64,000 nucleotides of DNA, from NCBI GenBank assembly GCA_028293725.1, contig JAQGOE010000119.1, positions 37,692 to 101,691 of the forward strand. Direction: 5' to 3'. Below, in pieces: positions 1 through 8,680 of this stretch. A program made the translations under genes and the position numbers. A model generated the notes under the pieces. That model did not search any database. It was not told the origin of the DNA and saw nothing but the letters and a program-made list of their open reading frames with translations. The DNA is from Gammaproteobacteria bacterium (lineage in GTDB: Bacteria; Pseudomonadota; Gammaproteobacteria; Steroidobacterales; Steroidobacteraceae). Numbering within the stretch: the first letter of the stretch is position 1; each line of letters starts with the position of its first letter.

Positions 1-347
1 CCATCAAAGTGCTCGCCCGGCAGGTTAAGCCTGTGGAAATCCTGGTGCCATACCTCACACCCAGTGTCGGCACGCGCCATGGCGGCAAAACTGGCCGCGC
101 CCTCCAGACCTATAGCCGTGTGCCCTAATCCCGCAAAAGTTTTAAGGTCGCGCCCCGGCCCACAGCCAAAATCGAGAATCACCAGAGGGGACTCGCCTTC
201 AATATGCCGTAATAGCGCGCCGATGTTCTGGCTGACATCGTGATCACGCGTGCCAGCGCGAAAGTCCTCAGCGCGCTGCTCATAGTACGAGAGCGTCTCA
301 GCAGCGATCTTGTTGAGCTCGTGGAGTTCAAGCCGCTTGCTATGCAT
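1..347 (-). CDS. Class I SAM-dependent methyltransferase, 3' end outside window (partial)
   Basis: The minus strand reads from an ATG at 347 out of the window, giving about 115 N-terminal residues. The stretch VILDFGCGPGRDLKTFAGLG is the glycine-rich motif I of Rossmann-fold methyltransferases, followed by a short acidic turn (GLEGA) where the adenosyl group binds. The leading helix (LNKIAAETLSYYEQRAEDF) is typical of small methyltransferases of the UbiE/TehB type. The substrate cannot be read from the fragment. It lies 23 bp downstream of the membrane-protein gene on the same strand and may be co-transcribed with it. Confidence 0.85.
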   Translation of the reverse strand, partial: MHSKRLELHELNKIAAETLSYYEQRAEDFRAGTRDHDVSQNIGALLRHIEGESPLVILDFGCGPGRDLKTFAGLGHTAIGLEGAASFAAMARADTGCEVWHQDFHRLNLPGEHFD

Positions 348-370
348 CGAGCGGACCCTCGCATCCCCTC

Positions 371-907
371 TCAGGTTCTCCTCAGTCGCCAGCCGATAAT
401 TATTGAGATCGGGAGGCCGATCATGATGATATGACCCGGCAGCGCGATCGCGATCGTCTCCGCGCCTACGTACAGTGGGTGCCCAATGACTGAAAGGGGC
501 AAGATCACGTAGTTTATTGCCAGGAAGAATATTGTTCCGAAGACGAGACCCGAAAGGAATGCATGCCTCACCAGCCATCCCTGGCGTTGCGCCACCAGAT
601 AGTAGATAGCAGCGGCACCGATTGTAATCAGGAAGTGTAGTCCAACTCCGACAATCGCCATTGCGTCACCACCCTGAATGACTGCATCTTTGCCGAGCAA
701 TGCAGCGGCAACACCTTTCCATGGTCTCAGGACGGACGTTCCAGCGTTGAGAGCTTTAACCGTGTTGAAGCCGAGATCAATCGCGCCAGCCACCACTCCC
801 GCGATTGCAACTGTCGAAGCCGCAATTGCGGTCTGCCGGCGTGCTTCACCCGGACGGATAGATATGGCCTCGATGCTCGCTTTGTTCCCGCGTGCCGCTT
901 CACTCAT
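371..907 (-). CDS. Small integral membrane protein of unknown function
   Basis: I read this as 178 residues from the ATG at 907, which has an AGGA sequence a few bases upstream (GAGGAATCAAATG). The open frame runs further upstream, but that part overlaps the next methyltransferase and has no comparable ribosome site. After a charged N-terminus (about 30 residues) there are four hydrophobic segments: TAIAASTVAIAGVVAGAID, a segment around AIVGVGLHFLITIGAAAIYY, a segment around SGLVFGTIFFLAINYVILP, and a C-terminal one ending in GLPISIIIGWRLRRT. I recognise no catalytic motif and would not assign a family. Third-codon positions look less GC-rich than in most neighbours. Confidence 0.7.
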   Translation of the reverse strand: MSEAARGNKASIEAISIRPGEARRQTAIAASTVAIAGVVAGAIDLGFNTVKALNAGTSVLRPWKGVAAALLGKDAVIQGGDAMAIVGVGLHFLITIGAAAIYYLVAQRQGWLVRHAFLSGLVFGTIFFLAINYVILPLSVIGHPLYVGAETIAIALPGHIIMIGLPISIIIGWRLRRT

Positions 908-1079
908 TTGATTCCTCGCGATCCATGCCAAAGCGTTGGTGCGTGCATGATAAGCCGTAGCTGGATCACCGTATTGAGCCATTGTTTCGGTATCGGGTGG
1001 ACCATTATCGGGCCTCGCACCAGCGGTGAATGAGCGGTCGTGGCCGTTTTGAGCCGGCCCTAGAGACCGTACTGTCGGG

Positions 1080-1844
1080 CTAGCGACCTCCGTGATGTCG
1101 GTCGACGTGAATACCGTCGACCTCGTCCGAAGCCAGGACATAAATTACCCAGGGGGCAACCGAGAGCTCCGACTTCCAGGGCCAAGGCTCACCCTCCGTT
1201 CCTAGCGGGCGGTGCTGCGCGATCAGGCGCAATTCGGCCGCATTGAACAGCCGCAAGTAGTCCTCGTGAAACCAGATGTAGTCCACTACGGGACGCTGAT
1301 CGACGACATCCGTCATCACGATGCGTACCGTGTCGCCACTCCCAGCCGCGCAGTTCTCCGGGAAGGCGCTGGTGGAGAATGACACCCACTCGTGCGCATA
1401 GATCTCCGCGGCCGAATTGAGCAGGATGACTCGCCCATCACGCTTCAGCAGCCTCCGCAGGCCACTCAGGAGCTGCGCCCGCCGCGCCGCGTCGGCGATG
1501 TTGTCGAACGCGAATGCTGATAAGACCAAATCGAGGCTCCCAGCCTCGAAGCCGCTGAAATCACCATCCTCGATCAGACGATAGGATCCGGCGGGGTCCG
1601 CGTTCCGGGCATGTTCGATCATGCTCGCCGAGACATCGACGCCGGTGGCGTCAAACCCGAGCCGCTTGAGAAAACGTGTGGAGCGTCCCGCTCCGCAGCC
1701 GAAGTCGAGCGCGACCGGCCCGGTCACGTGCCGCGCGATGATTTCCGGCAGATCGCGGAAAGCGAGCCAGTAGGTTCCTGGGAACTCGAGCGTCGCGTAC
1801 GCATCGGCACGCCGTGCATCGTTATAAACGTTCAGGAATGACAA
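1080..1844 (-). CDS. Class I SAM-dependent methyltransferase
   Basis: This predicted cytosolic methyltransferase (254 residues) has motif I ALDFGCGAGRSTRFLKRLG, the acidic loop GVDVS, and the post-I region LVLSAFAFDNIA. I chose the TTG start at 1844 because AAGGAG lies seven bases before it. The next in-frame ATG, at 1919, has no good ribosome site and would add a basic tail unlike the family. The C-terminal half (VDYIWFHEDYLRLFNAAEL) matches small-molecule methyltransferases that act on an oxygen or nitrogen acceptor, but the acceptor is unknown. It is the second methyltransferase in the first 2 kb, and the two are not close copies. Confidence 0.82.
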   Translation of the reverse strand: MSFLNVYNDARRADAYATLEFPGTYWLAFRDLPEIIARHVTGPVALDFGCGAGRSTRFLKRLGFDATGVDVSASMIEHARNADPAGSYRLIEDGDFSGFEAGSLDLVLSAFAFDNIADAARRAQLLSGLRRLLKRDGRVILLNSAAEIYAHEWVSFSTSAFPENCAAGSGDTVRIVMTDVVDQRPVVDYIWFHEDYLRLFNAAELRLIAQHRPLGTEGEPWPWKSELSVAPWVIYVLASDEVDGIHVDRHHGGR

Positions 1845-2238
1845 ACAGGGTCTCCTTCGGCGGGCCACCGCCAGGTCCGGCAAGTGAGCATGCTGCCGGT
1901 CGGCAGCTTCTTGCAACACCCCTGGGGGGACGGAGCCAATTCGAGCCGGTCGACCGGCGGATGGCGTGACCGATCGGTATCGACCGACCCGTTGCGGCCA
2001 ATCAAGGGTCCCTGGAGGCGCTATTCACAAATATGAGAACGGCCACTAGCCTTGGAACGTCGCCCGCTGCAAAATGCACGGGAGAAAAGGAACGCCCAAT
2101 AACATGGTTCCCCGGCAGGCTACCCTGGCTTCCTGGCACATGCCAACGAATGCGAGTTAGATGGCCACCGTGAAGGCGCGGCGTTGGTTGTTGGGAATAC
2201 TGACCGCAAACCGGAAGGCAAGAGAGCGCTCGCACGCG
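1845..2238. promoter_or_regulatory. Intergenic region with three dyad symmetries
   Basis: This 394-bp stretch separates the divergent methyltransferase and DNA-repair genes and must hold their promoters, but I found no convincing -35/-10 pair. It contains three dyads: GCTGCCG-GT-CGGCAGC (1892-1907), the perfect palindrome GCCGGTCGACCGGC (1945-1958) and the perfect palindrome ACCGATCGGT (1969-1978). The first has only a two-base centre, so it looks more like a protein-binding site than a terminator. No RNA gene is visible. Confidence 0.4.
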
Positions 2239-2928
2239 ATGGAATCACCCATTTTATTGCCAAAATTGCGTAAAGCATTCCAGCAGGTTGGTGATCCGGT
2301 CAGGGCGCCGGTAATGCAGGCATACATGAAGTCCGCGATGCCGTATCACGGTGTGCCAACGCCTTTGCTGCGCCAAGTCTGTAAGGCGACCTTTGCAGAT
2401 GTGGAGTTTTCAACTGCGTCACATTGGCAGTCGCAGGTGCTGGACTTATGGCGCAACGCTCGCTTCCGCGAGGAGCGCTACGCAGCCTTGTATCTGGCCG
2501 GTGATAGACGCGGAAGGCCGTTTCAGACACCATCCGCAATGAAGGTGTATGAAGAGCTGATCGTCACCGGCGCGTGGTGGGAATACGTGGACGATATTGC
2601 TTCGCATCGCGTCGGACCGATTTTGCGAGACTATCCCGCGCCAATGCGGCGCAAGATGCTGGCCTGGAGCAAGTCCGGCAATCTGTGGAAGCGGCGCACC
2701 GCCATCATATGCCAACTCGGATTTAAGGCAGAGACCGATCTGAAACTGTTGTATGCCTGCATTGAGCCCTCGCTTGGATCGCGGGAATTCTTCCTCCAGA
2801 AGGCGATGGGCTGGGCGCTACGTCAGTACGCCTGGATAGACTGCACCGAAATAAAGAAATATGTACGGCTGAACCGTACCCGACTGAGTGCGTTGAGTTA
2901 TCGAGAGGCGCTGAAGAATATCGACTGA
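2239..2928 (+). CDS. DNA alkylation repair protein, AlkD family
   Basis: This HEAT-repeat DNA glycosylase-like protein of about 229 residues probably excises alkylated bases without flipping them, as the AlkD family does. The family signature Y-M-K near the N-terminus (QAYMKSAMPYHGVPTP) is present. So is WWEYVDDIA, whose Trp114 and Asp118 match the spacing of the AlkD catalytic Trp/Asp pair, and LWKRRTAI carries the conserved DNA-contacting Arg. FFLQKAMGWALRQYA is the usual C-terminal helix. I prefer the ATG at 2239 because it gives the family length. An in-frame ATG at 2161 would add 26 unrelated residues, and neither start has a strong ribosome site. The gene is visibly more A+T-rich than its neighbours. 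Confidence 0.88.
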   Translation: MESPILLPKLRKAFQQVGDPVRAPVMQAYMKSAMPYHGVPTPLLRQVCKATFADVEFSTASHWQSQVLDLWRNARFREERYAALYLAGDRRGRPFQTPSAMKVYEELIVTGAWWEYVDDIASHRVGPILRDYPAPMRRKMLAWSKSGNLWKRRTAIICQLGFKAETDLKLLYACIEPSLGSREFFLQKAMGWALRQYAWIDCTEIKKYVRLNRTRLSALSYREALKNID

Positions 2929-2956
2929 CCGCTGCCACAGATTGTGAAGCCCAGCC

Positions 2957-5770
2957 TCACTGCGGCACCAACAATTTCTCAAACGCCGCCAGCGGCACCG
3001 GATGGCTGAACAGGTAACCCTGACAGGCCAGGCAGCCATTACGCTCGAGAAACTCCCGCTGGGCCGCGGTCTCGACGCCTTCGGCAATGGTGGTGAGTCG
3101 CAAGCTTCGGGCCATGGTGATGATGGTCTGGACGACGATGGCATCGTTCGCACTGTGCGGCAGGTTGTGAACGAAGGAGCGGTCGATCTTGATCTGATCG
3201 AGCGGCAGCCGTGTCAGATAAGACAGCGAGGAATAGCCCGTCCCAAAATCATCCATGCAGAATCCGACGCCGAGTCGCTTGAGCGCGTGCATTTTGCGGA
3301 TCGTGTCTTCGATGTCGTCCAGGATCAGGGACTCTGTGAGCTCGATCTTCAAGCGCTCGGCGGGCGCGCCGGCGTCCTGCAGTGCCCGGCCCACCTGGTC
3401 GACGAAGTCGGGCTGCCGGAACTGGCGCGCGCTCACATTGATGGCAAGATAGAGATCCTGCGAGCGCCCGCTGCCGCTCCAGTCCTTGAGTTGTCGGCAA
3501 GCCGTTTCCAACACCCACTGTCCGACTTCCAGGATCAACCCGGTTTCCTCGGCCAGCGGAATGAACTGGTCGGGGAAAATCAAGCCACGCTCCGGGTGTT
3601 GCCAGCGCACCAGCGCTTCAGCGCCAATAATGCCGCGCAGGCTGTGCACCTGCGGCTGATAGTACAGAACGAACTCGCGGCGATAGATCGCGAAGCGCAG
3701 CTCGGCCTCGAGGCTGACCCGGGCGGCGAGCGCCGCTTGCATGTGGGGATCGAAGAATCGCAGCGTATTGCGACCCGCCGATTTGGCCTGGTACATCGCG
3801 ATGTCGGCTTGCTTTACGAGCTCCTCCACGGACGTGTTGAGAGCGCCGAAAAGCGTAATGCCGATGCTCGGCGTGCTGTGGAGGACCCGTTTGCCGATCA
3901 CATGAGGTCGATTGAGGACCTCCAGAATCTGTTCCGCGACTCCCTTGGCCTGTGTCGCGGCCTCCTCCGGAGAGACACCGAGATTCTCCAGCACCACGAC
4001 GAACTCATCACCGCCGAGACGTGCGACGGTGTCACCTTCACGAACGGTGGCGGTCAAGCGCCCGGCGACGCTACACAACAATCGATCGCCCACTTCGTGG
4101 CCGCTGGTATCGTTGAGGATCTTGAATTGGTCGAGATCGATGAACAGCAGGGCGCCATCGAGCCGACTCTGCGCGATGTTGGCCAGCGCCTGGCCCAAGC
4201 GCTCCATGAGTAGGCGCCGATTGGGCAACCGCGTCAGAGGATCGTAGTAGGCGAGTTGCTCGATCTCGCGCTCGGCGGCCGCGACTTTGTGTCGCTCGGT
4301 GATGTCGCGTGCAACACCGACCACCCCGCTCGGCGCCCCGGTGTGATCCCGCATGGTGATTTTGACGGTTTCAAACAAACCGTGGTAGCCACCGTCCGCA
4401 AAAGTGAGCCATTCCTCGTTGAGACAAGGTTTGCCGGCCGCCAATGTCTTGCGGTCGTGGTCGCGGAAAAAGTCCGCCAGGTCGGTGGCAAAGAAGTCAT
4501 AGTCTGTCTTACCTACAATCTCAGCTTCGGACGCGCCCATCAGCCGCTCGACCTGCCGATTGCAGGCCAGATAAACGCCGCCTAGATCTTTCATCCAGAC
4601 GAGATCCGGAATCGTCTGCATGACCGTGCGCAGTCGCTCTTCGTTCTGCCGCAGATCGCGGTACGCCAGCAGGCTCGAAAGGCCGTCAGCGAGCCGCCGA
4701 CCGATTTCCTGAAAAAGCTTCTCGTCCTCCGCGCTCCAGAGCCGGGGGAAGCTGCACTGGTGCAGGCCGAACATGTAGGGCTTATCCCTTTTCGGATAGA
4801 TCGCCATGACGAGCATGGACTGGGCTCCGTAATCCCGGCCGGCGCGCGGAATCGACCGGTCGGTGCCCGGACCGAAGGCCAAGGGGCCCTCGGCGCTCAA
4901 CACACTGCGGGTCACACCTAACACTTCCGGATCCATGGGAAGCTCGAGACCCAACGCATGGGCTCCGGGGTATTCAGGCCGGGTACGCTCCATGGGGATA
5001 CGCCACGTCGGCGCCTCGAGATCGCAGGGATACATCAGGAAGGCCCGGTCGCAACCGAAGATCGACAGCGCCACGTCCAGAACATCGCCGAGCAACCGCT
5101 CGAAGTCCTCGTTCTCCTGAATCGCCAGGTTGATCCAGTCCATGCTCGTAAAGTAGCGCAGCGCGCTCTGGCGCTCCTGTTCGAGGCGCTTGTGCGCGAC
5201 CCGAGTACGCAGGCCCGTTATGCCAAACGCCAGATTCCCCGCCAGATCCTCCAACAAACGCATCTCGTCCGCCGTGAAGGCATGGGGCAGCGTCGAATAG
5301 ATGGCGAGGATCCCGAACGTGTGTTGGCTTTCATCACGCAATGGCAGAACAGCGCCAGAGCGATAACCGCGCTGCAGAGCCAATGCGCGCCATGGGGCTG
5401 CCGCGGAGTCGACCGCAAAATCCTGGATGCAGGCGCTGCGCCCACTGCGGATTGCCGTTCCCGCCGGGCCGCGTCCGCGCTCGGTGTCCGCCCAGGTCAG
5501 CCCGCTTTGTTCGAGATAACCCTCTTCCTTGCCACCCCAGGCGACCGGGCGGATGGTCTTGGCCTCATCGTCTTCGCGATACCCTACCCAGGCCATGCGG
5601 TAGCCGGCCTCTTCGCACACGATCCGGCAGATATCATTGAGCAGTTTCGGTTCGCTCTCCGCCCGTAGCAGTGTCCGAACACAACTGCTGATAGCTCCCA
5701 ACTCACGATTCAGGCGGCGCAGAGCGTCCTCTGCGAGCTGCTGCGCGCGAGTGAGATCTTCGCCGGACAT
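2957..5770 (-). CDS. Cyclic-di-GMP signalling protein, GAF-GAF-PAS-GGDEF-EAL
   Basis: This soluble sensor of about 937 residues has two GAF domains (roughly 40-190 and 215-375), a PAS domain (roughly 385-510), a GGDEF domain and an EAL domain. The GGDEF site is intact (RLGGDEF). An RxxD motif (REGD) lies five residues before it, the inhibitory I-site of active diguanylate cyclases. The EAL domain keeps EALVRWQHP, NVSARQF, DDFGTGYSS, KIDRSFV and AEGVET, so phosphodiesterase activity is also expected. There are no membrane segments. The ATG at 5770 follows a run of G (GGGGGGCGT). Upstream in-frame ATGs would run into the divergent transporter gene. Which activity dominates, and what the GAF/PAS modules sense, cannot be read from sequence. 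Confidence 0.93.
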   Translation of the reverse strand: MSGEDLTRAQQLAEDALRRLNRELGAISSCVRTLLRAESEPKLLNDICRIVCEEAGYRMAWVGYREDDEAKTIRPVAWGGKEEGYLEQSGLTWADTERGRGPAGTAIRSGRSACIQDFAVDSAAAPWRALALQRGYRSGAVLPLRDESQHTFGILAIYSTLPHAFTADEMRLLEDLAGNLAFGITGLRTRVAHKRLEQERQSALRYFTSMDWINLAIQENEDFERLLGDVLDVALSIFGCDRAFLMYPCDLEAPTWRIPMERTRPEYPGAHALGLELPMDPEVLGVTRSVLSAEGPLAFGPGTDRSIPRAGRDYGAQSMLVMAIYPKRDKPYMFGLHQCSFPRLWSAEDEKLFQEIGRRLADGLSSLLAYRDLRQNEERLRTVMQTIPDLVWMKDLGGVYLACNRQVERLMGASEAEIVGKTDYDFFATDLADFFRDHDRKTLAAGKPCLNEEWLTFADGGYHGLFETVKITMRDHTGAPSGVVGVARDITERHKVAAAEREIEQLAYYDPLTRLPNRRLLMERLGQALANIAQSRLDGALLFIDLDQFKILNDTSGHEVGDRLLCSVAGRLTATVREGDTVARLGGDEFVVVLENLGVSPEEAATQAKGVAEQILEVLNRPHVIGKRVLHSTPSIGITLFGALNTSVEELVKQADIAMYQAKSAGRNTLRFFDPHMQAALAARVSLEAELRFAIYRREFVLYYQPQVHSLRGIIGAEALVRWQHPERGLIFPDQFIPLAEETGLILEVGQWVLETACRQLKDWSGSGRSQDLYLAINVSARQFRQPDFVDQVGRALQDAGAPAERLKIELTESLILDDIEDTIRKMHALKRLGVGFCMDDFGTGYSSLSYLTRLPLDQIKIDRSFVHNLPHSANDAIVVQTIITMARSLRLTTIAEGVETAAQREFLERNGCLACQGYLFSHPVPLAAFEKLLVPQ

Positions 5771-5870
5771 ACGCCCCCCACTTATTTGCTGCATGACAGC
5801 AATGCGGATTACGTGCTCCTGCTCCGATGGGTAGAATAGCGCACCGAAGCAGACTGAGGAGCCCTCGACA

Positions 5871-6566
5871 ATGCCCGCCACCTACGACGAACTACATAGC
5901 ACAGGACGCGTAGGCTGGCTGCGCGCCGCCGTGTTGGGGGCAGACGATGGCATCGTGTCCACATCGAGCCTGATGCTGGGGGTCGCAGCTTCGCATGCGA
6001 GTCACGGCAGCGTGCTCGTTTCCGGGGCCGCCGGACTGGTGGCCGGCGCCATGTCGATGGCTGCTGGCGAATACGTATCGGTGCAATCCCAGGCCGACGC
6101 CGAACATGCCGATCTCGAGCGTGAGCGCGCAGAGCTCAAAGCAGATGACAAGGGCGAGCACCGGGAACTGGCGGCGATCTACGTCGCGCGCGGGCTCGAT
6201 CCGTCGCTCGCGAAACAGGTCGCCGAGCAGTTGATGGCCCACGACGCGTTAGGTGCGCACGCGCGCGACGAACTCGGCATCTCCGAGGCTCTGCGCCCGC
6301 GTCCCATTCAAGCCGCGCTGGCATCCGCAACTAGCTTTGCGGTTGGTGCAGCCATGCCTCTCCTGGTTACCGCTATGACTTCGGGGACAGGACTGATCGT
6401 CATCGTCTCGGGAACCTCACTGGCCTGCCTCGCGGTTCTCGGCGGGTTAGCCGCTCGCGCGGGCGGCGCAAGTCCCACAAAAGGCGCACTCCGCGTGACC
6501 TTCTGGGGCGCATTCGCCATGGCACTGACCACAGCCGTGGGGGCGCTGTTCGGGGCGGCTGCCTAG
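5871..6566 (+). CDS. VIT1/CCC1-family Fe2+/Mn2+ transporter
   Basis: This inner-membrane protein of 231 residues belongs to the vacuolar iron transporter (VIT1/CCC1) family, which exports or stores Fe2+ or Mn2+. It begins with the family hallmark VLGADDGIVSTSSLMLGVA, then GAMSMAAGEYVSVQSQAD. The central amphipathic cytoplasmic region is rich in Glu and His (EHADLERERAELKADD), as in the metal-binding helices of the plant and yeast proteins. Two to three further membrane spans follow (SATSFAVGAAMPLLVTAM and the C-terminal pair). The ATG has GAGGAG nine bases upstream. It is divergent from the cyclic-di-GMP protein, with a possible -10 (TAGAAT) at 5832-5837. Confidence 0.92.
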   Translation: MPATYDELHSTGRVGWLRAAVLGADDGIVSTSSLMLGVAASHASHGSVLVSGAAGLVAGAMSMAAGEYVSVQSQADAEHADLERERAELKADDKGEHRELAAIYVARGLDPSLAKQVAEQLMAHDALGAHARDELGISEALRPRPIQAALASATSFAVGAAMPLLVTAMTSGTGLIVIVSGTSLACLAVLGGLAARAGGASPTKGALRVTFWGAFAMALTTAVGALFGAAA

Positions 6567-6580
6567 GCGCGTCGTAGACG

Positions 6581-8065
6581 CTAACAAACTGGCGGGGGCA
6601 CGTATCCGCCGAGCGCCTGCTCGGCGAGTTGGGCGAATCGCAGTGAAGTGCGGTCCTGTAAATAGGGACCCACGACCTGCAGGCCCATCGGCAGGCCATC
6701 AATCAGACGACCGGTTGGGATTGCCGTTGCCGGCAGATTCGCCACGGTGACAAGGCCGGGCCACTGGAGCCCATTCAGGTACGGAATCGACTGGCCGTCC
6801 ACAACGAGCGTCCGCGAATACTGTGCGATGTGACCGGGCCCCGTACCTGAGTGATCATGCGGAAACGCCACCCCAGGCGAGATCGGACACAGGATCACAT
6901 CGTAGCGCTGAAAGAATCGCTCCCAGGCGGCGCGCAACCGTTGCTGTTGCTCCTGCAGGGCCAGAAAGTCATGGTGTGTGAGACGAACGGCACGCGCGAT
7001 CCGTGTTGGATAACTGTGTGGACCCGCATCTAACTGTTGCGCAACCTGCTCCGTAGCGACTAACACGTCTTCAGGCATCCCGGCAGATACAGTACTGAAT
7101 AACATCGCGACATACAGATCATCGCTGGCTACGACATCGATCTTGGGCCGCGCGTCCGGATCGACCTGAACACCGTGGCGCCGTAGTTCGTCGGCATACG
7201 AATGCATCGCATCCACACAGCGCCGATCAACACTATAAGCCTTCTGATCCGCCCAAAGCGCAACTCGGAAATCGGCGAGCCGCTCGTGACGGCTCGGCGG
7301 AACCCGTACCGACCATGCCGCGAGATCTGCTGTCGTGGGTGCGGCGAGTACGTCGAGTGCCAGTTCCAGATCTGTGGCGCTACGGGCAATAGGCCCGCCG
7401 ATGCCCAGCGGCGGCGATGACAATGCGCCAGGCGGCGGCGGAATGTGGCCGCGCATCGGCACGAGGTTGTAACTGGACTTGTGGCCGTAGACGCCGCAGA
7501 AGTGCGCCGGGCAACGGATCGATCCGCCGATATCGCTTCCCAACTCGAGGGACGAGAATCCTGCCGCCACCGCAGCCGCGGCCCCACCGGATGAGCCACC
7601 CGGTGTGCGCTCGGGATTCCAGGGGTTGTTCGTAGTGCCGTAGAGCGCGTTATAACTTTGATGGTCCGCCGCCGCCAAGGGCACATTCGTTTTCCCGAAT
7701 GGCACCGCGCCAGCGGCTCGCAAGCGTGCCACGGCATCAGCATCGCGTTGAGGACGATGGCCGGCGAGCTCCGGAAAGCCGCATGTAGCCGTCATTCCCA
7801 CCGTCTCATACGCATCTTTGATGGTAATCGGCAAGCCATGCAAAGGCCCTCGCCTCTCGTCCGGCGTATTGTCCGCAGCGCGCGCGGCCTGACTGGCACC
7901 CTCGACATCCATTGCCACAACCGCATTTAGTGTCGGATTGACACGCTCAATACGTGAAAGCTGCAGGTCGAGTAGCTCCAGCGAGCCGAGCCTGCGCTCA
8001 CGCAGCAGTCGCAACAGCTCCGTCGCCGAGCGAAGCTCTAGAGGAAGGGTGTTTTCGTTGTGCAT
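6581..8065 (-). CDS. Amidase-signature family hydrolase
   Basis: This 494-residue amidase of the amidase-signature family hydrolyses C-N bonds of amides or carbamates. The Ser-cisSer-Lys triad is visible: Lys83 (LPITIKDA), Ser158 in the GGSSGG motif and Ser182 (SDIGGSIR), with the 24-residue spacing between the serines normal for the family. No signal peptide is present, so it should be cytoplasmic. The last part (NLPATAIPTGRLIDGLPMGL) is the usual C-terminal signature. The substrate is unknown, and nothing adjacent suggests a tRNA-dependent GatA role. A possible -10 (TATAGT on the minus strand) lies at 8086-8091, just before the start codon. It is convergent with the metal transporter, with a 14-bp gap. 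Confidence 0.93.
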   Translation of the reverse strand: MHNENTLPLELRSATELLRLLRERRLGSLELLDLQLSRIERVNPTLNAVVAMDVEGASQAARAADNTPDERRGPLHGLPITIKDAYETVGMTATCGFPELAGHRPQRDADAVARLRAAGAVPFGKTNVPLAAADHQSYNALYGTTNNPWNPERTPGGSSGGAAAAVAAGFSSLELGSDIGGSIRCPAHFCGVYGHKSSYNLVPMRGHIPPPPGALSSPPLGIGGPIARSATDLELALDVLAAPTTADLAAWSVRVPPSRHERLADFRVALWADQKAYSVDRRCVDAMHSYADELRRHGVQVDPDARPKIDVVASDDLYVAMLFSTVSAGMPEDVLVATEQVAQQLDAGPHSYPTRIARAVRLTHHDFLALQEQQQRLRAAWERFFQRYDVILCPISPGVAFPHDHSGTGPGHIAQYSRTLVVDGQSIPYLNGLQWPGLVTVANLPATAIPTGRLIDGLPMGLQVVGPYLQDRTSLRFAQLAEQALGGYVPPPVC

Positions 8066-8183
8066 GACGTAGCCCCCATCGACGCACTATACGCGTCCGG
8101 CCAGTGGACGGTTTGACGACGCAGAGCCGCGAGTCGACCCGTTTCCTCCTAAGATAGAGCGCTCAACTGTAGGGGGGAGTTCC

Positions 8184-8639
8184 ATGCGAAGAACCGTATC
8201 GATTCTGACGGCCACCGCGGCAGCGCTGCTGCTGGCTTCGGGAGCCCAGGCGGCCGCCCTGTTTGGTGCGCGAGTGGGTGCCGCGGATGCGCCCAAGGTC
8301 GCCAAGTTTTACCAGTCGGTCTTCGGCCTGCAGGAGACCAACCGCCTCGAGTTGCCAAACCTGTTCGAGATCATGCTGAATTTCGGCGATTCAGTCAGCG
8401 CGGCCAAGGAAAACAAGAATCCGGCGGTCATTGTCATCCGCCGGGAGTCCGACGATATCAAGGATACGGTGCCGCACCTGATATTCACGGTGACGGACCT
8501 CACGGCCACCATTGCCGCCGTCACGGCAGCCGGAGGCAAGATGGACGGCGCGCCGCGTGCGTTCAACAAGTCGATGTTGGGATTCGCGATCGACCCCGCC
8601 GGCAACCGGATTGAAATCATTCAGCCGCCGGCGCACTAA
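8184..8639 (+). CDS. Exported VOC (glyoxalase/bleomycin-resistance) family protein
   Basis: This protein of 151 residues starts with a clear signal peptide (SILTATAAALLLASGAQA), followed by one VOC-fold module. KVAKFYQSVFGLQE is the standard beta-alpha start of the fold, and GFAIDPAGNRIEIIQPP is the matching end with the metal-ligand Glu. The usual N-terminal metal-binding His is not obvious. Most VOC enzymes are cytoplasmic, so export is unusual. The start codon has AGGGGGGAG four bases upstream. The gene stands alone, divergent from the amidase, and ends in a hairpin terminator shared with the TetR gene. Confidence 0.85.
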   Translation: MRRTVSILTATAAALLLASGAQAAALFGARVGAADAPKVAKFYQSVFGLQETNRLELPNLFEIMLNFGDSVSAAKENKNPAVIVIRRESDDIKDTVPHLIFTVTDLTATIAAVTAAGGKMDGAPRAFNKSMLGFAIDPAGNRIEIIQPPAH

Positions 8640-8654
8640 CCGCTCGTAGCAGAA

Positions 8655-8679
8655 AACATCGGCGTTTCGCGCCGGTGTT
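8655..8679. terminator. Bidirectional Rho-independent terminator
   Basis: A ten-base-pair stem (AACATCGGCG with CGCCGGTGTT, one G-U wobble) closes a five-base loop. It is followed by a T-rich tract on the plus strand (8685-8696) and by TTTT on the minus strand (complement of 8653-8656). It lies exactly between the convergent VOC and tetR stop codons and can terminate both transcripts. Confidence 0.75.
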
Positions 8680-8680
8680 G

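Noticed and set aside
3002..4213. Open frame of 403 codons on the plus strand
   Set aside because: It is antisense to the GGDEF-EAL coding region, which has full domain support on the other strand.
6569..6581. Small hairpin between the convergent transporter and amidase genes as a terminator
   Set aside because: The stem has only five base pairs with a three-base loop and no T tract on either strand.
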